Positions 30,271 to 39,854 of a DNA stretch of 64,000 nt are shown here, in pieces. Within the stretch, counting starts at the first letter, position 1. The number at the start of each line of letters is the position of its first letter. The stretch is taken from the NCBI RefSeq assembly GCF_011390835.1, contig NZ_JAABRQ010000011.1, positions 50,747 through 114,746 on the forward strand. The letters run 5' to 3'. The notes under the pieces are model-generated. The model did no database searches, had not been told where the DNA came from, and saw only the letters and a program-made list of their open reading frames with translations. A program made the position numbers and the translations under genes. This DNA is from Hydrogenophaga sp. (GTDB lineage: Bacteria > Pseudomonadota > Gammaproteobacteria > Burkholderiales > Burkholderiaceae_C).

Positions 30271-31635
30271 TCAGGCGCTTGCAGACCCTAGCACGCTGAA
30301 ACCCACTCGGGTGCGACCTTCGGCAGACTCGGCGAGGGCGAAGCCGTCGTGCATGCGCGCTATCGCCGCCACGATGGACAGGCCCAGGCCGTGGTGCGGC
30401 TTGATCACCTCACAGCGTGACGCATCGGCACGGAAGAAGCGGTCAAACAGGCGGGGGAGATACTCAGGCTCGATCGAAGGGCCCACGTTTTCGACCCAGA
30501 GACGGGCACTGCCATCGGCCTCGCTCCCGATGCGAACGCAGAGCTGGCTGCCAGGTTCGGCGTACCGGATGGCGTTACCCAGCAAATTGGACACGGCACG
30601 TTTGATGAGCGCCTCGTCCACCGGCAGGCGGCGGTCGCCCTCGATGGTGATGGACAAACCAGCTTCTGCCATCGGGGCTTCGTGGAATTCCACCACCTGT
30701 CGCACGAGATCGGCCAGGCTCACCGGCTCGCCCCGGCGAGCCTTGACGCCGCGGTCGGCCTGGGCCAGGAACAGCATGTCATTGATGATGCCGGCCATGC
30801 GCTGCAGCTCTTCCAGGTTGGAGTGCAGCGTGTCTTCCAGATCGGCGTTGCTGCGCTCGCGGCTGAGCGCGAGCTCAGTCTGGCCGATCAGGTTGGCCAG
30901 CGGAGTGCGCAGCTCGTGGGCCACGTCGGCGTTGAAGCCTTCGAGCTGGGCGTAGGTGCGGTCAACGCGCTCCATCAGGCTGTTGAACTGCTCGATCAAT
31001 GGTTGCAGCTCTTCGGCGGGCTCGTCGAGTGTGAGACGCTGCTTCGCCTGCCCGACGTCGATGCCGCGGGTCTGATTGGCCAGATCGAGTAACGGTCGCA
31101 GGCTGCAGCGCACACGCCAGAACGTGGCCCAGGCCACGAAGATGCCACCGGCCAGCGTGGCCACTACCAGCAACAGGGCCAGGCGCTGGCGGGTTTTGGC
31201 GTCTTGCGAGCAGTCCAGCACCAACCTCCCCGTGTAGATGTCGCCGGTGGACTTGTCGGTGACCAGAAAGCTGCTGGCTTGGGCGGTCTTGGAGTCCACA
31301 TCGAAGTTCACCGGTGGGTCTCGGTAAAACTCGCTGCCGTCTGCGCGGCTCACCACCAGGAAGGTACCGGGTCTGCGTTCGGCCGACCACGCCAGCTTAT
31401 CGAGCATTTCGAATGTGCCGGCGCGCTCACTGGCGCTGTGCATCATGTCCTTGAGCACGAGGGTGTAGCCCTGCATCTGCTCTTCGTGCTTGGCCTGAAA
31501 CAGCATCGACGTGATGCCATAGATGGTGGCCAGCAGCAGGCCCAGGCCGATCACGGTCTGGGTGGCCAGCAGCAGCGACAGGCGCCGACCAATGGAGTAG
31601 GTGCAGGGCACCCGGGTCGCGGTCGCGGCGTTCAT
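30271..31635 (-). CDS. Two-component sensor histidine kinase
   Basis: Inner-membrane sensor kinase of 454 aa. Transmembrane helices lie near residues 17-46 and 152-174, with a periplasmic sensor of about 105 residues between them. A HAMP domain follows, then the HisKA H-box NADVAHELRTPLANL with His240. The ATPase domain has LLGNAIRYA, WVENVGPSIEPEYL and HHGLGLSIVAAI. It resembles the QseC/CusS-type group, but the signal cannot be deduced. Its start overlaps the response-regulator stop (ATGA). Confidence 0.92.
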   Translation of the reverse strand: MNAATATRVPCTYSIGRRLSLLLATQTVIGLGLLLATIYGITSMLFQAKHEEQMQGYTLVLKDMMHSASERAGTFEMLDKLAWSAERRPGTFLVVSRADGSEFYRDPPVNFDVDSKTAQASSFLVTDKSTGDIYTGRLVLDCSQDAKTRQRLALLLVVATLAGGIFVAWATFWRVRCSLRPLLDLANQTRGIDVGQAKQRLTLDEPAEELQPLIEQFNSLMERVDRTYAQLEGFNADVAHELRTPLANLIGQTELALSRERSNADLEDTLHSNLEELQRMAGIINDMLFLAQADRGVKARRGEPVSLADLVRQVVEFHEAPMAEAGLSITIEGDRRLPVDEALIKRAVSNLLGNAIRYAEPGSQLCVRIGSEADGSARLWVENVGPSIEPEYLPRLFDRFFRADASRCEVIKPHHGLGLSIVAAIARMHDGFALAESAEGRTRVGFSVLGSASA

Positions 31636-32315
31636 GTGCGCTCCTCCAGCACATAGCCCATCCCGCGCACGTTGTGTAGCAGCTTGGGTTTGAAGGGGTC
31701 GTCCATCTTGGCACGCAGACGGCGGATGGCCACCTCGACCACGTTGGTGTCGGAATCAAAATTCATGTCCCAGACCTGTTCGGCCAGCGTGGTGCGCGAA
31801 AGGATCTGACCCTTGCGGCGCGCCAGCAAGGCCAGCAGCGAAAATTCCTTGGCACTGAGCTCCAGCCGCTGACCCTCGCGCCAGGCTTTGCGGCTGAGCA
31901 GGTCCATTTCCAGGTTGCTGACAGTCATGCGAGCGCTCTGGGTGACGTCCAAGGGCGCGGGTCCGCGGCGCAGCAGGGCGGCCACGCGGGCCAGCAACTC
32001 GGAGAAAGCGAATGGTTTGACCAAATAATCGTCGGCCCCGGCCTCCAGCCCCTGCACCCGGTCTTCCACCCGATCGCGAGCAGTGAGCATAAGCACCGGT
32101 GTGTTGTGCTTCTCGCGCAGGGCGGACAACACGCCAAAGCCGTCCACTCCGGGCAACATGATGTCGAGAACCACCAGCTGGTAGTCACCGCCCGTGGCCA
32201 GGTAGCGGCCTTCAATGCCATCTTTCGCCACATCGACGGTGTAGCCAGACTCGGTCAGGCCACGCTTGACGTAGTCGGCAAGTTTGGCTTCGTCTTCTAT
32301 GACCAGGATGCGCAT
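31632..32315 (-). CDS. OmpR-family response regulator
   Basis: A 227-aa DNA-binding regulator paired with the adjacent sensor kinase. The receiver begins MRILVIEDE and the phosphoacceptor Asp51 lies in VVLDIMLPGVDG. Conserved MLTARD and LVKPFAFSELLAR follow. The C-terminal winged helix has SRTTLAEQVWDMNFDSDTN and VRGMGYVLEE. The ATG at 32315 is the family start. It is divergent from the DUF4148-like gene, with two palindromes in the shared spacer. Confidence 0.94.
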   Translation of the reverse strand: MRILVIEDEAKLADYVKRGLTESGYTVDVAKDGIEGRYLATGGDYQLVVLDIMLPGVDGFGVLSALREKHNTPVLMLTARDRVEDRVQGLEAGADDYLVKPFAFSELLARVAALLRRGPAPLDVTQSARMTVSNLEMDLLSRKAWREGQRLELSAKEFSLLALLARRKGQILSRTTLAEQVWDMNFDSDTNVVEVAIRRLRAKMDDPFKPKLLHNVRGMGYVLEERT

Positions 32316-32351
32316 GGGGTTTCGAGGGGATATCAGTAATAGACCGCGGAC

Positions 32352-32364
32352 CGACAAATTGTCG
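32352..32364. promoter_or_regulatory. Perfect 13-bp palindrome CGACAAATTGTCG
   Basis: CGACAA and TTGTCG flank a central A, 37 bp upstream of the response-regulator start. It could be an autoregulatory operator, but no consensus for this regulator is known to me. Confidence 0.4.
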
Positions 32365-32392
32365 TGGATTGGCTCATGGCGCTGGATTACGA

Positions 32393-32407
32393 ATCTGTCA
32401 TTCAGAT
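32393..32407. promoter_or_regulatory. Inverted repeat ATCTG-TCATT-CAGAT
   Basis: A perfect 5-bp inverted repeat with a 5-bp spacer, in the spacer between the response regulator and the DUF4148-like gene, about 100 bp before the latter. It is a candidate binding site for the two-component regulator. Confidence 0.3.
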
Positions 32408-32508
32408 GTTCGTCAAACGAAAACTGCGGTTTCTACAGTTCACTCCATGCCGAAACGAAACGGCATGCAGTCAACCTCTCTTCTTAACCATCCCTCAAGG
32501 ACATCATC

Positions 32509-32898
32509 ATGAAACTTTCTACCCGCATCGTGCTTCCCCTGGTTTTGTCGCTCACCGCAGCTGGCGCCATGGCTTCTGAATTCACTCCCGAGGCACCGTT
32601 TGTGTCGACCCTGAGCCGCGCTGCGGTCCAGGCTGAGGCGATCGCTGCCCGCGATGCTGGTCAGTTGCGCATTACTGAGGTTGTTGAGTTTGAAGCTCCC
32701 ACGGGTCCCAGCAAGTCTCGCGCTCAAGTGCTGGCCGAACTCAACGAAGCGAAAAAGCTGGGGTTGTTGGACTTCACAGACAACTTGTATCCGGTGGTCG
32801 CCACCCCACAGCAGGCCGAGCAGATTCGCCAAGCGGGCCTTCTGGTGACCCAGGGTAGCACCCTTGCCCAAGGCCAAGGTACCAGCGTGACCAACTGA
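32509..32898 (+). CDS. Small secreted DUF4148-like protein
   Basis: A 129-aa protein with a clear signal peptide ([20 protein letters not shown], cleavage at AMA-SE). The mature part contains [20 protein letters not shown], the pattern of the DUF4148 family common in Burkholderiales, whose function is unknown. It is divergent from a two-component system, which may regulate it, and ends at a strong terminator. Confidence 0.8.
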   Translation: MKLSTRIVLPLVLSLTAAGAMASEFTPEAPFVSTLSRAAVQAEAIAARDAGQLRITEVVEFEAPTGPSKSRAQVLAELNEAKKLGLLDFTDNLYPVVATPQQAEQIRQAGLLVTQGSTLAQGQGTSVTN

Positions 32899-32915
32899 TC
32901 TTTCGCGCTTCGTCC

Positions 32916-32953
32916 AAAAGAAAGAGCGAGCCTTCGGGCTCGCTCTTTCTTTT
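32916..32953 (+). terminator. Strong terminator after the DUF4148-like gene
   Basis: A 17-bp perfect stem (AAAAGAAAGAGCGAGCC with its complement) closed by a TTCG tetraloop and ending in CTTTCTTTT. The symmetry lets it also serve the convergent glycosyltransferase-like gene. Confidence 0.9.
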
Positions 32954-32973
32954 GTTTCTGGATTCCTGCGAGT

Positions 32974-33849
32974 TCAGGTCTGCTTCTTCGATACAACGAG
33001 CCGACAGTAGGTGAGGATCTGTTCTCGCAAAGGCCCCATCTGTTCGTCAGACCAATAGCCAAAACGGCCGCGGGCATCAGAGATTCGCTCACCGGTCTTC
33101 AGTTTAAGCAGCTCCTCGGGTTTGTAGCGGGTCCCGTTGAAGGTGATCGCCACGACATTGCTGCGATGGTTTCGGCGTATCGGGGAGTATTTCTGGTACC
33201 AAAGCACGACCCTGGAACGGGCCAGAAACTCTCGCCTGAATGTGACCGCTAACGAAGTCGGTATCCCACGCAGAACCGGTTGAGCAGCCCAGGAGATGAA
33301 GGTGTCATCAATGCCCATGTACGGGCCCACATCACCAGAGAGATAGTGGCGCTCAAACAGATCGGCAACGCTGGTTCTCGCCGCCGAGTGGTACGCCATC
33401 ACAGAAGAATTGCCAGTTGCGAAGCGTTTCCCGCGGGTCAATCTGAAGGCCACCCTCCGAAGCAGACCAAAGGAAATCAGGTTGCCTGGCGGCAACATGA
33501 AGACGTCAGATGGACGCTTCACCAGGGCGGCTATTCCTCCCAGGTCGCCGGTCACCATGGTGTCCAGATCAAGGTAGACGCAAGGCGTATCCAGAGGAAG
33601 AACGCTCCTGGCAAAAACCGCCAGTTTGACCCGGTAGCCATGCCCGAAAAACTCTGGCCGATCAAAGAAAGCTGGGAAAGGCATTTGCTGGATATCCGCG
33701 TCGATGAGGGATCGTTGGCGATCCGTCAGCAGCACGACATGACTCAGGCGCGGCGAGTGTCGCCGAACCGACTCGACCAGGGTATTGACGCTGGCATCGG
33801 GATACGCGTCACCCCACATCGCGAGGACCAGACAGAAACCTGAGTTCAT
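32974..33849 (-). CDS. Glycosyltransferase-like protein (DxD type), isolated
   Basis: A 291-aa protein of probable GT-A fold. The N-terminus MNSGFCLVLAMWGDAYPDAS and a VVLLTD strand are followed by CVYLDLDTMVTGD, whose DLD (94-96) fits a metal/sugar-nucleotide-binding DxD. A later GIDDTFISWAAQ may hold catalytic acids. The ATG at 33849 is chosen because it starts directly before the first beta strand. There is no polysaccharide locus around it, and its composition looks less GC-rich than its neighbours, so acquisition by transfer is possible. The acceptor is unknown. Confidence 0.7.
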   Translation of the reverse strand: MNSGFCLVLAMWGDAYPDASVNTLVESVRRHSPRLSHVVLLTDRQRSLIDADIQQMPFPAFFDRPEFFGHGYRVKLAVFARSVLPLDTPCVYLDLDTMVTGDLGGIAALVKRPSDVFMLPPGNLISFGLLRRVAFRLTRGKRFATGNSSVMAYHSAARTSVADLFERHYLSGDVGPYMGIDDTFISWAAQPVLRGIPTSLAVTFRREFLARSRVVLWYQKYSPIRRNHRSNVVAITFNGTRYKPEELLKLKTGERISDARGRFGYWSDEQMGPLREQILTYCRLVVSKKQT

Positions 33850-34064
33850 CGGGATTCTGTTGGCGAGGTGCCGTTGTCCGAAGCGCCCCAAGCGGAAAAG
33901 CCGGGACGCGGCGGCGTCAACCCTTGAGCAAGGGGCTTATCGGACGAAGAGGGGACCAGAGAGCGCAATTTGAAGCAGCCAGATCCGGCATTCAGATGTG
34001 TGGATAACCCAGGAACGGCTCCACAAAAACGGGTGTTACCGACCCTGAATCCGTCAGGCTTTGA

Positions 34065-34715
34065 TCAGTTGAGCATACCGCGCGTTTCAATGAAGCGAAC
34101 CACCTCGTCCACACCAGCCAGCGTCTTGAGGTTGGTCATCACCCAGGGGCGGCGTGCGCTGTCGGGGCGCATGCGCGCGGTGTCGGCTTTCATCACTTCC
34201 AAGTCGGCGCCCACGTGCGGCGCCAGGTCGGTCTTGTTGATCACAAACAGGTCGCTCTTGGTGATGCCAGGGCCGCCCTTGCGCGGAATTTTTTCGCCAG
34301 CCGCGACGTCGATCACGTAGATGGTGAGGTCGCTGAGCTCAGGGCTGAAGGTGGCGGCGAGGTTGTCACCGCCGGATTCTATGAACACGATGTCGGCATT
34401 GGGGAACTGCGCCAGCATGCGGTCGATGGCTTCCAGGTTGATCGACGCATCTTCCCGTATCGCCGTGTGCGGGCAACCGCCCGTCTCCACGCCCATGATG
34501 CGTTCAGCCGGCAATGCGCCGCTGACGGTGAGGATGCGCTGGTCTTCCTTGGTGTAGATGTCGTTGGTGATGGCGATCAGGTCGTAGCGCTCGCGCATGG
34601 CTTTACACAGCATTTCCAGCAGGGTGGTCTTGCCCGAGCCGACGGGGCCGCCAATGCCCACGCGCAGCGGCGGCAAGGTCTTGGTGCGGTTGGGGATGTG
34701 GTGCAGTGATGTCAT
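34065..34715 (-). CDS. ureG: Urease accessory GTPase UreG
   Basis: SIMIBI-class GTPase that drives nickel insertion into urease with UreDF and UreE. It has 216 aa. The P-loop [15 protein letters not shown] is at residues 20-34. The nickel-binding Cys-Pro-His motif is in [47 protein letters not shown] and the base-specificity motif [11 protein letters not shown] are all present. It is the last gene of the minus-strand urease run, 125 bp after ureF. Confidence 0.97.
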   Translation of the reverse strand: MTSLHHIPNRTKTLPPLRVGIGGPVGSGKTTLLEMLCKAMRERYDLIAITNDIYTKEDQRILTVSGALPAERIMGVETGGCPHTAIREDASINLEAIDRMLAQFPNADIVFIESGGDNLAATFSPELSDLTIYVIDVAAGEKIPRKGGPGITKSDLFVINKTDLAPHVGADLEVMKADTARMRPDSARRPWVMTNLKTLAGVDEVVRFIETRGMLN

Positions 34716-34840
34716 CGCAAATTGAGGATTGGGAGAATGGACGCAGCACCTTCAGCACACACCGTGAAACCTGGCTTTGCAAGGCCACTGGTGTGGTCTT
34801 CCTTTCACGGGCAAGAAGTGAAGCGGCGCAGAGAGGGGTC

Positions 34841-35560
34841 TCATGACCGGAACAGGCGGGAGTACTGGGTTTCGTGTTGTGCCGAAAGAATGGCCAGCAG
34901 CGGCGTGAAGGCCTGACGGGTGTCGTCGTTAAGAGATTGTGCTTCGGTCACCGCGTCTGGAATGGATTGGGCCAGCCGCGCCAGCATGCGCTGGCCGGCG
35001 CTCTGCCCCAGCGGCACCGACTTGATGGCGGCCTGCACAATGTTCTCGCTCCAGCCGAAGGCAAAGCCGGTCAGGCTGTCGTGGTCCTGTGCGCCACTGC
35101 GAGCCGCGGCGCAGGCCATGGCCACCGGATAGCTGGGCGGGTCGAGGCGAGCCGATGCCAGGGCCTCGGCCACACCGCGGCCGAGTTCGCCCAGCGCACC
35201 TGCCCATGTGAGCAGCGAGCGGCCCATTTGCTCCGTCTGTTGTCGCAGCTCGGCTGTTTCGCGGGTCTGTAGCACCCAGTCGTTGAGCGAGGTGATGCGG
35301 GCTAGGTCATGGTCGCGCCAGGCGGGAATGGCTTGTGCGACCACCGCCAGATCGCTGCGCGCCAGGCTCAGCATCAGCTGGTCGACCAGCCAGTCCGAGG
35401 CGCTGGTTTCGTCGTGCACCAGTCCGGCGTCTACAGCGGATTCGAGTCCTTCGGAATATGAAAAGCCGCCCACTGGCAGCGCGGGCGAGGCCAGCCAGAG
35501 CAGTTGCAGCAGGCCGGCGGTGGGTCGCGAATTTTGCGCGGTGGACTCAGCCGTGCTCAT
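34841..35560 (-). CDS. ureF: Urease accessory protein UreF
   Basis: Helical protein that bridges UreD and UreG in the apo-urease activation complex. It has 239 aa with the ATG at 35560. The family pattern [21 protein letters not shown] is near the N-terminus, and a later [16 protein letters not shown] segment appears as [15 protein letters not shown]. The start overlaps the ureE 3' end by 14 bp. A longer upstream frame would lie within ureE and is not supported. Confidence 0.95.
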   Translation of the reverse strand: MSTAESTAQNSRPTAGLLQLLWLASPALPVGGFSYSEGLESAVDAGLVHDETSASDWLVDQLMLSLARSDLAVVAQAIPAWRDHDLARITSLNDWVLQTRETAELRQQTEQMGRSLLTWAGALGELGRGVAEALASARLDPPSYPVAMACAAARSGAQDHDSLTGFAFGWSENIVQAAIKSVPLGQSAGQRMLARLAQSIPDAVTEAQSLNDDTRQAFTPLLAILSAQHETQYSRLFRS

Positions 35561-36083
35561 GGCTGCCGGCGGCGTGGTGGCTGTGGCCGCCGTGGTGCGC
35601 GTGGCTGTGCGCCGCAAGCTGGCTATAGGCACCCGCTTCGGGTTCAAACGGCTCGCTTACCTCCGCCACCTGAAGGTGCATGGCGCGCAGCAGATCGGCC
35701 AGCACGTGGTCGGGCTCGATCTTGAGGTGGTCGGGTTTCAGCTCGATGGGCACGTGGCGGTTGCCCAGGTGATAGGCCGCGCGCATGAGGTCAAAGGCTG
35801 CGTTGTGGTGGTGGCTGTGATCGCTGCAGGCAGTGACACGCAGCACCGGCTGCGGCGCGGCAACCACGCGCACCAGCGTGCCGGCCTCGGTCACCAGCAC
35901 GTCGCCACCGCGCACTACATTGCCGCGCGGCAGGAATACGCCCAGGTGCTGGCCATCAGACGCAGTGGCATCGAAGCGGCTTTTCTGCCGTACATCCCAG
36001 TCGAGCTCGACTCGAGGCGCTCGCTTGAGCAAGGCGCTGGCGAGGCCGCGCCCCTGGGGGATGAGCTTGGAGACTTGTTGCAT
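35547..36083 (-). CDS. ureE: Urease nickel metallochaperone UreE
   Basis: Nickel-delivery dimer, 178 aa from the ATG at 36083. The N-terminal peptide-binding domain covers about 1-70 and contains [13 protein letters not shown]. The metal-binding domain has [14 protein letters not shown] and [11 protein letters not shown], the conserved nickel site. The C-terminus is a long His-rich tail ([12 protein letters not shown] and more), which should raise nickel capacity. It follows ureC by about 10 bp. Confidence 0.95.
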   Translation of the reverse strand: MQQVSKLIPQGRGLASALLKRAPRVELDWDVRQKSRFDATASDGQHLGVFLPRGNVVRGGDVLVTEAGTLVRVVAAPQPVLRVTACSDHSHHHNAAFDLMRAAYHLGNRHVPIELKPDHLKIEPDHVLADLLRAMHLQVAEVSEPFEPEAGAYSQLAAHSHAHHGGHSHHAAGSHEHG

Positions 36084-36093
36084 GCGATGAACG

Positions 36094-37812
36094 TCAGAAA
36101 AGAAAGTAGCGCTGCGCCATCGGCAACTCTGTCGCAGGCTCGCAGGTGAGCAGCTCGCCATCGGCGCGCACGGTGTAGCGCTGTGGGTCGATCTCCATTC
36201 TGGGCAGGTAGCTGTTGTGCACCATGTTGGCCTTGGTCACACTCCGGCAGTTTTGTACTGCGATGGTTTGCTTCTGCAAACCGAATCGCTCGCGCACGCC
36301 CGCCTTCAAACCGGCCTGCGAGACAAAGGTGAGGCTGCCCCGCGCCAGCGCAGTGCCGAAGGCGCCGAACTGAGGCCGGTAGTGCACCGGCTGCGGCGTG
36401 GGGATGGAGGCATTTGGGTCCCCCATGGCGGCCAGCGCGATGCTGCCACCTTTCAGCACCAGCGCCGGTTTTACGCCAAAGAAGGCGGGCTTCCACACCA
36501 CCAGATCGGCCCACTTGCCCACTTCCAGCGAACCGACGATGTGCGAGATGCCGTGGGCGATGGCGGGGTTGATGGTGTATTTGGCGATGTAGCGTTTGAC
36601 GCGCGCGTTGTCGTGGCGATCGTCGTCACCGCCCAGGCTGCCGCGCTGGGACTTCATCTTGTGTGCCGTCTGCCAGGTGCGCAGGATCACTTCGCCCACG
36701 CGGCCCATGGCCTGGCTGTCGCTGCTCATGATGCTGATGGCGCCGAGGTCGTGCAGGATGTCCTCGGCGGCGATCGTCTCTCGGCGGATGCGGCTTTCGG
36801 CAAACGCGAGGTCTTCGGGGATAGACGCATCCAGATGGTGGCAAACCATGAGCATGTCCACATGCTCGTCCAGCGTGTTGACCGTGTACGGCATGGTCGG
36901 GTTGGTGCTGGAGGGCAAGAAGTTGGCTTCGCCCACCACGCGGATGATGTCGGGCGCGTGGCCGCCACCGGCGCCTTCTGTGTGGAAGGCGCACAGCGTT
37001 CTTCCCTTCGTGGCAGCAATGGTGTCCTCCACAAAGCCAGACTCGTTGAGGGTGTCGCTGTGGATAGCCACCTGCGTGTCGGTTTCTTCGGCCACGTCCA
37101 GGCAGTTGCTGATGGCGCTCGGCGTGGTACCCCAGTCTTCGTGCAGCTTGAGTCCGATCACGCCGGCGTTGATCTGCTCGCGCAGCGGCTCGGGTCGGCT
37201 GGCATTGCCTTTGCCCAGAAAGCCCAGGTTCATGGGCAGGCCGTCGGCCGCCTGCAGCATGCGCTCGATGTGCCAGGGTCCGGGCGTGCAGGTGGTGGCG
37301 AAGGTACCGGTGGCGGGTCCGGTACCGCCGCCGAGCATGGTGGTGATGCCCGAGGCCAGGGCTTCGTCGACCTGTTGCGGGCAGATGAAGTGGATGTGGC
37401 TGTCGATACCGCCGGTGGTGACGATGCTGCCCTCGCAACTGATGATCTCGGTCCCTGGGCCGATCACGATGTCCACGCCCGGCATGGTGTCGGGGTTACC
37501 GGCCTTGCCTATGGCGGCGACCCGTCCGTCTTTCAGGCCGATGTCGGCCTTGACGATGCCCCAGTGATCAATGATGAGCGCATTGGTCAGTACCGTGTCC
37601 ATCGCGCCTTCGGCGCGTGTCCGCTGGCTTTGGGCCATGCCGTCGCGGATGGTTTTGCCGCCACCGAACTTCACCTCTTCACCGTAGCCGCCCGCGCGCA
37701 AGGTGAAGTCCTGCTCCACCTCGACGATGAGACAGGTGTCGGCCAGGCGAACACGATCGCCCACCGTGGGGCCGAACATGTCGGCGTAAGTGCTGCGGGG
37801 GATGGTGGCCAT
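36094..37812 (-). CDS. ureC: Urease alpha subunit UreC
   Basis: Catalytic subunit hydrolysing urea to ammonia and carbamate at a di-nickel centre. It has 572 aa, full length. Metal ligands are in [14 protein letters not shown], the carbamylated Lys in [11 protein letters not shown], and the active-site flap His in [20 protein letters not shown]. It is separated from ureB by about 1.4 kb holding an opposite-strand lipoprotein gene, so it may need its own promoter in the divergent spacer at 37,813-38,034. Confidence 0.98.
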   Translation of the reverse strand: MATIPRSTYADMFGPTVGDRVRLADTCLIVEVEQDFTLRAGGYGEEVKFGGGKTIRDGMAQSQRTRAEGAMDTVLTNALIIDHWGIVKADIGLKDGRVAAIGKAGNPDTMPGVDIVIGPGTEIISCEGSIVTTGGIDSHIHFICPQQVDEALASGITTMLGGGTGPATGTFATTCTPGPWHIERMLQAADGLPMNLGFLGKGNASRPEPLREQINAGVIGLKLHEDWGTTPSAISNCLDVAEETDTQVAIHSDTLNESGFVEDTIAATKGRTLCAFHTEGAGGGHAPDIIRVVGEANFLPSSTNPTMPYTVNTLDEHVDMLMVCHHLDASIPEDLAFAESRIRRETIAAEDILHDLGAISIMSSDSQAMGRVGEVILRTWQTAHKMKSQRGSLGGDDDRHDNARVKRYIAKYTINPAIAHGISHIVGSLEVGKWADLVVWKPAFFGVKPALVLKGGSIALAAMGDPNASIPTPQPVHYRPQFGAFGTALARGSLTFVSQAGLKAGVRERFGLQKQTIAVQNCRSVTKANMVHNSYLPRMEIDPQRYTVRADGELLTCEPATELPMAQRYFLF

Positions 37813-38034
37813 GGGGGTCTTCGTCCTGGGGTGCTTTCGGTACTGCTAAAGCTGGTCGTGTGTAACACGCACACACAACTTCCTACACGGCAGCGTTGCC
37901 TAAATGGTCCTTTGGTGCTCAGATGAGCAGTCGGCTTGCGATCCAGAGATTTCAGCACAGATCGTGCCAGCATTCGACTCAATCAGCCGCGCAGCATGTG
38001 CCGGCATTCCATTTATTCAGCGACCGATAGACCC

Positions 38035-39183
38035 ATGTTTTGTTCTGAGTTTCGCCTGCCGTTTTCCTTGAGAGCCGGTTTTTTGTGTGCTGCACTGACA
38101 GGCTTGGTGGCCTGTGGCGGAGGCGGTACCCCAGGGCCTGAAGAGTCTGTCTATGGAGGTGGGGCTCCAGCCAATGTGGGAGGATGGCCATCTGCTGTCG
38201 GGACTCAAAGTGGGCAGGTGCCCGTGCCGGCGGCAGGTCTCGCAGTGGACACCAGTCAGCCTGATCGGGTGGTGGGTACTGGCTCGCCAGCCAGCTGCAC
38301 TGGCCAGGCCGTGGTGAATGCCGTGGCGCTGGGCGGGAAAATCCGCTTCAACTGCGGCGCCAGCCCAGTGACCATCAACATGACGAGCACAGCCAAGGTG
38401 TTCAACAACCGGCCTGATGTGACCTTGGACGGCCAAGGTTTGATCACCCTGAATGGCGGTGGCAATGTCCGGATCTTGTACCAAAACACCTGCGATTCTG
38501 CCCAGGTATGGACCACATCGTCTTGCGATAACCAGGAAACTCCGCGCCTCACAGTACAGAACATTCGGCTTGTGAACGGCAATTCGGCTGGTCAATTGGC
38601 CGATGGCGGTGGCGGTGGTGCCATCTTCGTGCGGGGCGGTCAGTTCAAGATCGTCAACAGCGTGTTCACCAACAACCGCTGCGAGGCCACCGGCCCCGAC
38701 ATGGGCGGTGGCGCGGTGCGCGTGCTTGATATGTTCCAGGGTAGGCCGGTGTATGTGGTGCAAAGCACATTTGGCGGTGGAGCGGGCCTGGGCAACAGCT
38801 GCTCCAATGGCGGCGCACTCAGCAGCATCGGTGTGTCCTACAGCATCTACAACAGCGTTCTTTCGCACAACACGGCCCTGGGCAACGGCGCCAATCCTCA
38901 GCGACCCGGCACCCCAGGTGGGGGCAGCGGCGGGGCGATCTACAACGACGGAAACACCTTCACCTTGTCGGTCTTTGGCAGCCAGGTGACCGACAACACG
39001 GCGTCTGAAGGCGGTAGTGCTGTCTTTTATGTCAGCAACAACCTCACAGGGAGCATGACGCTGAGCGATTCGGTGTTTGCGCGCAATTCCGCCACCCGTT
39101 TCGGCACCAATGGCTTGCCCGGCTTTTTTGTGCTCGCTGCGCCTGGACAACCTGTGGTGACTCGCACGACGATCTCGAACTGA
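38035..39183 (+). CDS. Beta-helix lipoprotein inserted in the urease locus
   Basis: A 382-aa predicted lipoprotein. The signal is LPFSLRAGFLCAALTG followed by lipobox LVAC and a GGGG linker. The body carries repeats of the kind seen in right-handed parallel beta-helix/polymorphic outer-membrane proteins: GGGGAIFVRGGQFKIVNSVF, FTNNRCEAT, GGGAVRV, GGAIYNDG and GGSAVFYVSN. No C-terminal autotransporter barrel is seen, so it is probably an anchored surface or periplasmic protein. It reads against ureB and ureC. A catalytic function such as polysaccharide lyase is possible but not shown. In-frame ATGs further upstream do not improve the signal. Confidence 0.8.
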   Translation: MFCSEFRLPFSLRAGFLCAALTGLVACGGGGTPGPEESVYGGGAPANVGGWPSAVGTQSGQVPVPAAGLAVDTSQPDRVVGTGSPASCTGQAVVNAVALGGKIRFNCGASPVTINMTSTAKVFNNRPDVTLDGQGLITLNGGGNVRILYQNTCDSAQVWTTSSCDNQETPRLTVQNIRLVNGNSAGQLADGGGGGAIFVRGGQFKIVNSVFTNNRCEATGPDMGGGAVRVLDMFQGRPVYVVQSTFGGGAGLGNSCSNGGALSSIGVSYSIYNSVLSHNTALGNGANPQRPGTPGGGSGGAIYNDGNTFTLSVFGSQVTDNTASEGGSAVFYVSNNLTGSMTLSDSVFARNSATRFGTNGLPGFFVLAAPGQPVVTRTTISN

Positions 39184-39234
39184 GCGGCTGGCGCCGAAAA
39201 ACGATCGTATTCACGGGCGCACTGGGATAGCTCG

Positions 39235-39543
39235 TCAGTCCAGAGCACCTTGGGTCAGTCCACGAAACCCATGCACGACGCGTGCGCCCGCGTAGTCGAC
39301 CAGCTCCACCGTGCGCTGCTGCCCGGGCTCAAAGCGCACCGCCGTGCCGCTGGCGATGTTCAAGCGCATGCCGAGCGCGGCAACACGGTCGAAATCGAGA
39401 GCCGCATTGGTCTCGGCAAAGTGGTAGTGCGAGCCGACCTGCACTGGCCGATTGGCGGTATTTTTCACCACCAGGGTGTGGGTGCGCCGGTCGGGGTTGA
39501 GCGTGTGCTCACCCGCGTCAGTGAGGGTTTCGCCGGGAATCAT
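39235..39543 (-). CDS. ureB: Urease beta subunit UreB
   Basis: Structural subunit of the urease trimer, 102 aa. It begins MIPGETLTD, and [40 protein letters not shown] and [11 protein letters not shown] match the family throughout. It follows a 53-aa membrane protein gene and precedes the inserted lipoprotein gene. Confidence 0.97.
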   Translation of the reverse strand: MIPGETLTDAGEHTLNPDRRTHTLVVKNTANRPVQVGSHYHFAETNAALDFDRVAALGMRLNIASGTAVRFEPGQQRTVELVDYAGARVVHGFRGLTQGALD

Positions 39544-39556
39544 GGGCTGCTCCGGT

Positions 39557-39718
39557 TCATTTGCTCGAGAACCAGATGGCCAGCGTGATCAGGACACCGA
39601 CGACCAGAAAGCCTAGGGCGTCGGTGGCATGCCAGTGGCTGCCGAACAAGCCGTGGCCTTCGTGTGCCAGAGCGGGTAGCGAAGATGCCATCAACGGCAT
39701 GGAGAGAAAGCGTTTCAT
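39557..39718 (-). CDS. 53-aa His-rich membrane protein between ureA and ureB
   Basis: A small gene read directly from the minus strand: ATG at 39718, stop at 39557. The N-terminal 18 residues ([18 protein letters not shown]) look like a signal peptide. A short His-rich loop follows ([16 protein letters not shown]), then one membrane helix ([16 protein letters not shown]) and the end SSK. The stop lies 14 bp before the ureB start. The His pattern and position suggest nickel or urease-related function, but I know of no assigned role. A second frame covering the same bases makes no sensible protein. Confidence 0.75.
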   Translation of the reverse strand: MKRFLSMPLMASSLPALAHEGHGLFGSHWHATDALGFLVVGVLITLAIWFSSK

Positions 39719-39810
39719 TCAAGTCTCCAACAATTCAAACAAGGTGGCCGGAGCGACCTGCTCCAGCCCAGGGCGCCTTGGGCCCGTCTCCGCCGGGCCA
39801 CCAGGGTAGG

Positions 39811-39850
39811 CCCCTTGAGGGGGTGACGCTCTGAAAGCGCGGCATGGGGG
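39811..39850. repeat. GC-rich intergenic repeat, copy A
   Basis: CCCCTTGAGGGGG, then AAAGCGCGGC and a G-run. It is very similar in build to the element at 60,561-60,599. Dispersed elements of this look are common between genes in Comamonadaceae. It overlaps the end of ureA slightly before its stop at 39,855. Confidence 0.55.
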
Positions 39851-39854
39851 TGGG

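Noticed and set aside
30085..30291. A small plus-strand protein beginning MPKSKKPK
   Set aside because: It runs through the antisense of tRNA-Ser and its terminator (giving the familiar artefact VRFELTDPCGS), so it is not a gene.
34043..34060. Short hairpin CCTGA/TCAGG downstream of ureG as a terminator
   Set aside because: Only 5 bp of stem and no T-run on the minus strand.
36217..37926. A 569-codon plus-strand open frame opposite ureC
   Set aside because: It mirrors the codon pattern of ureC, has no motifs and no start signal.
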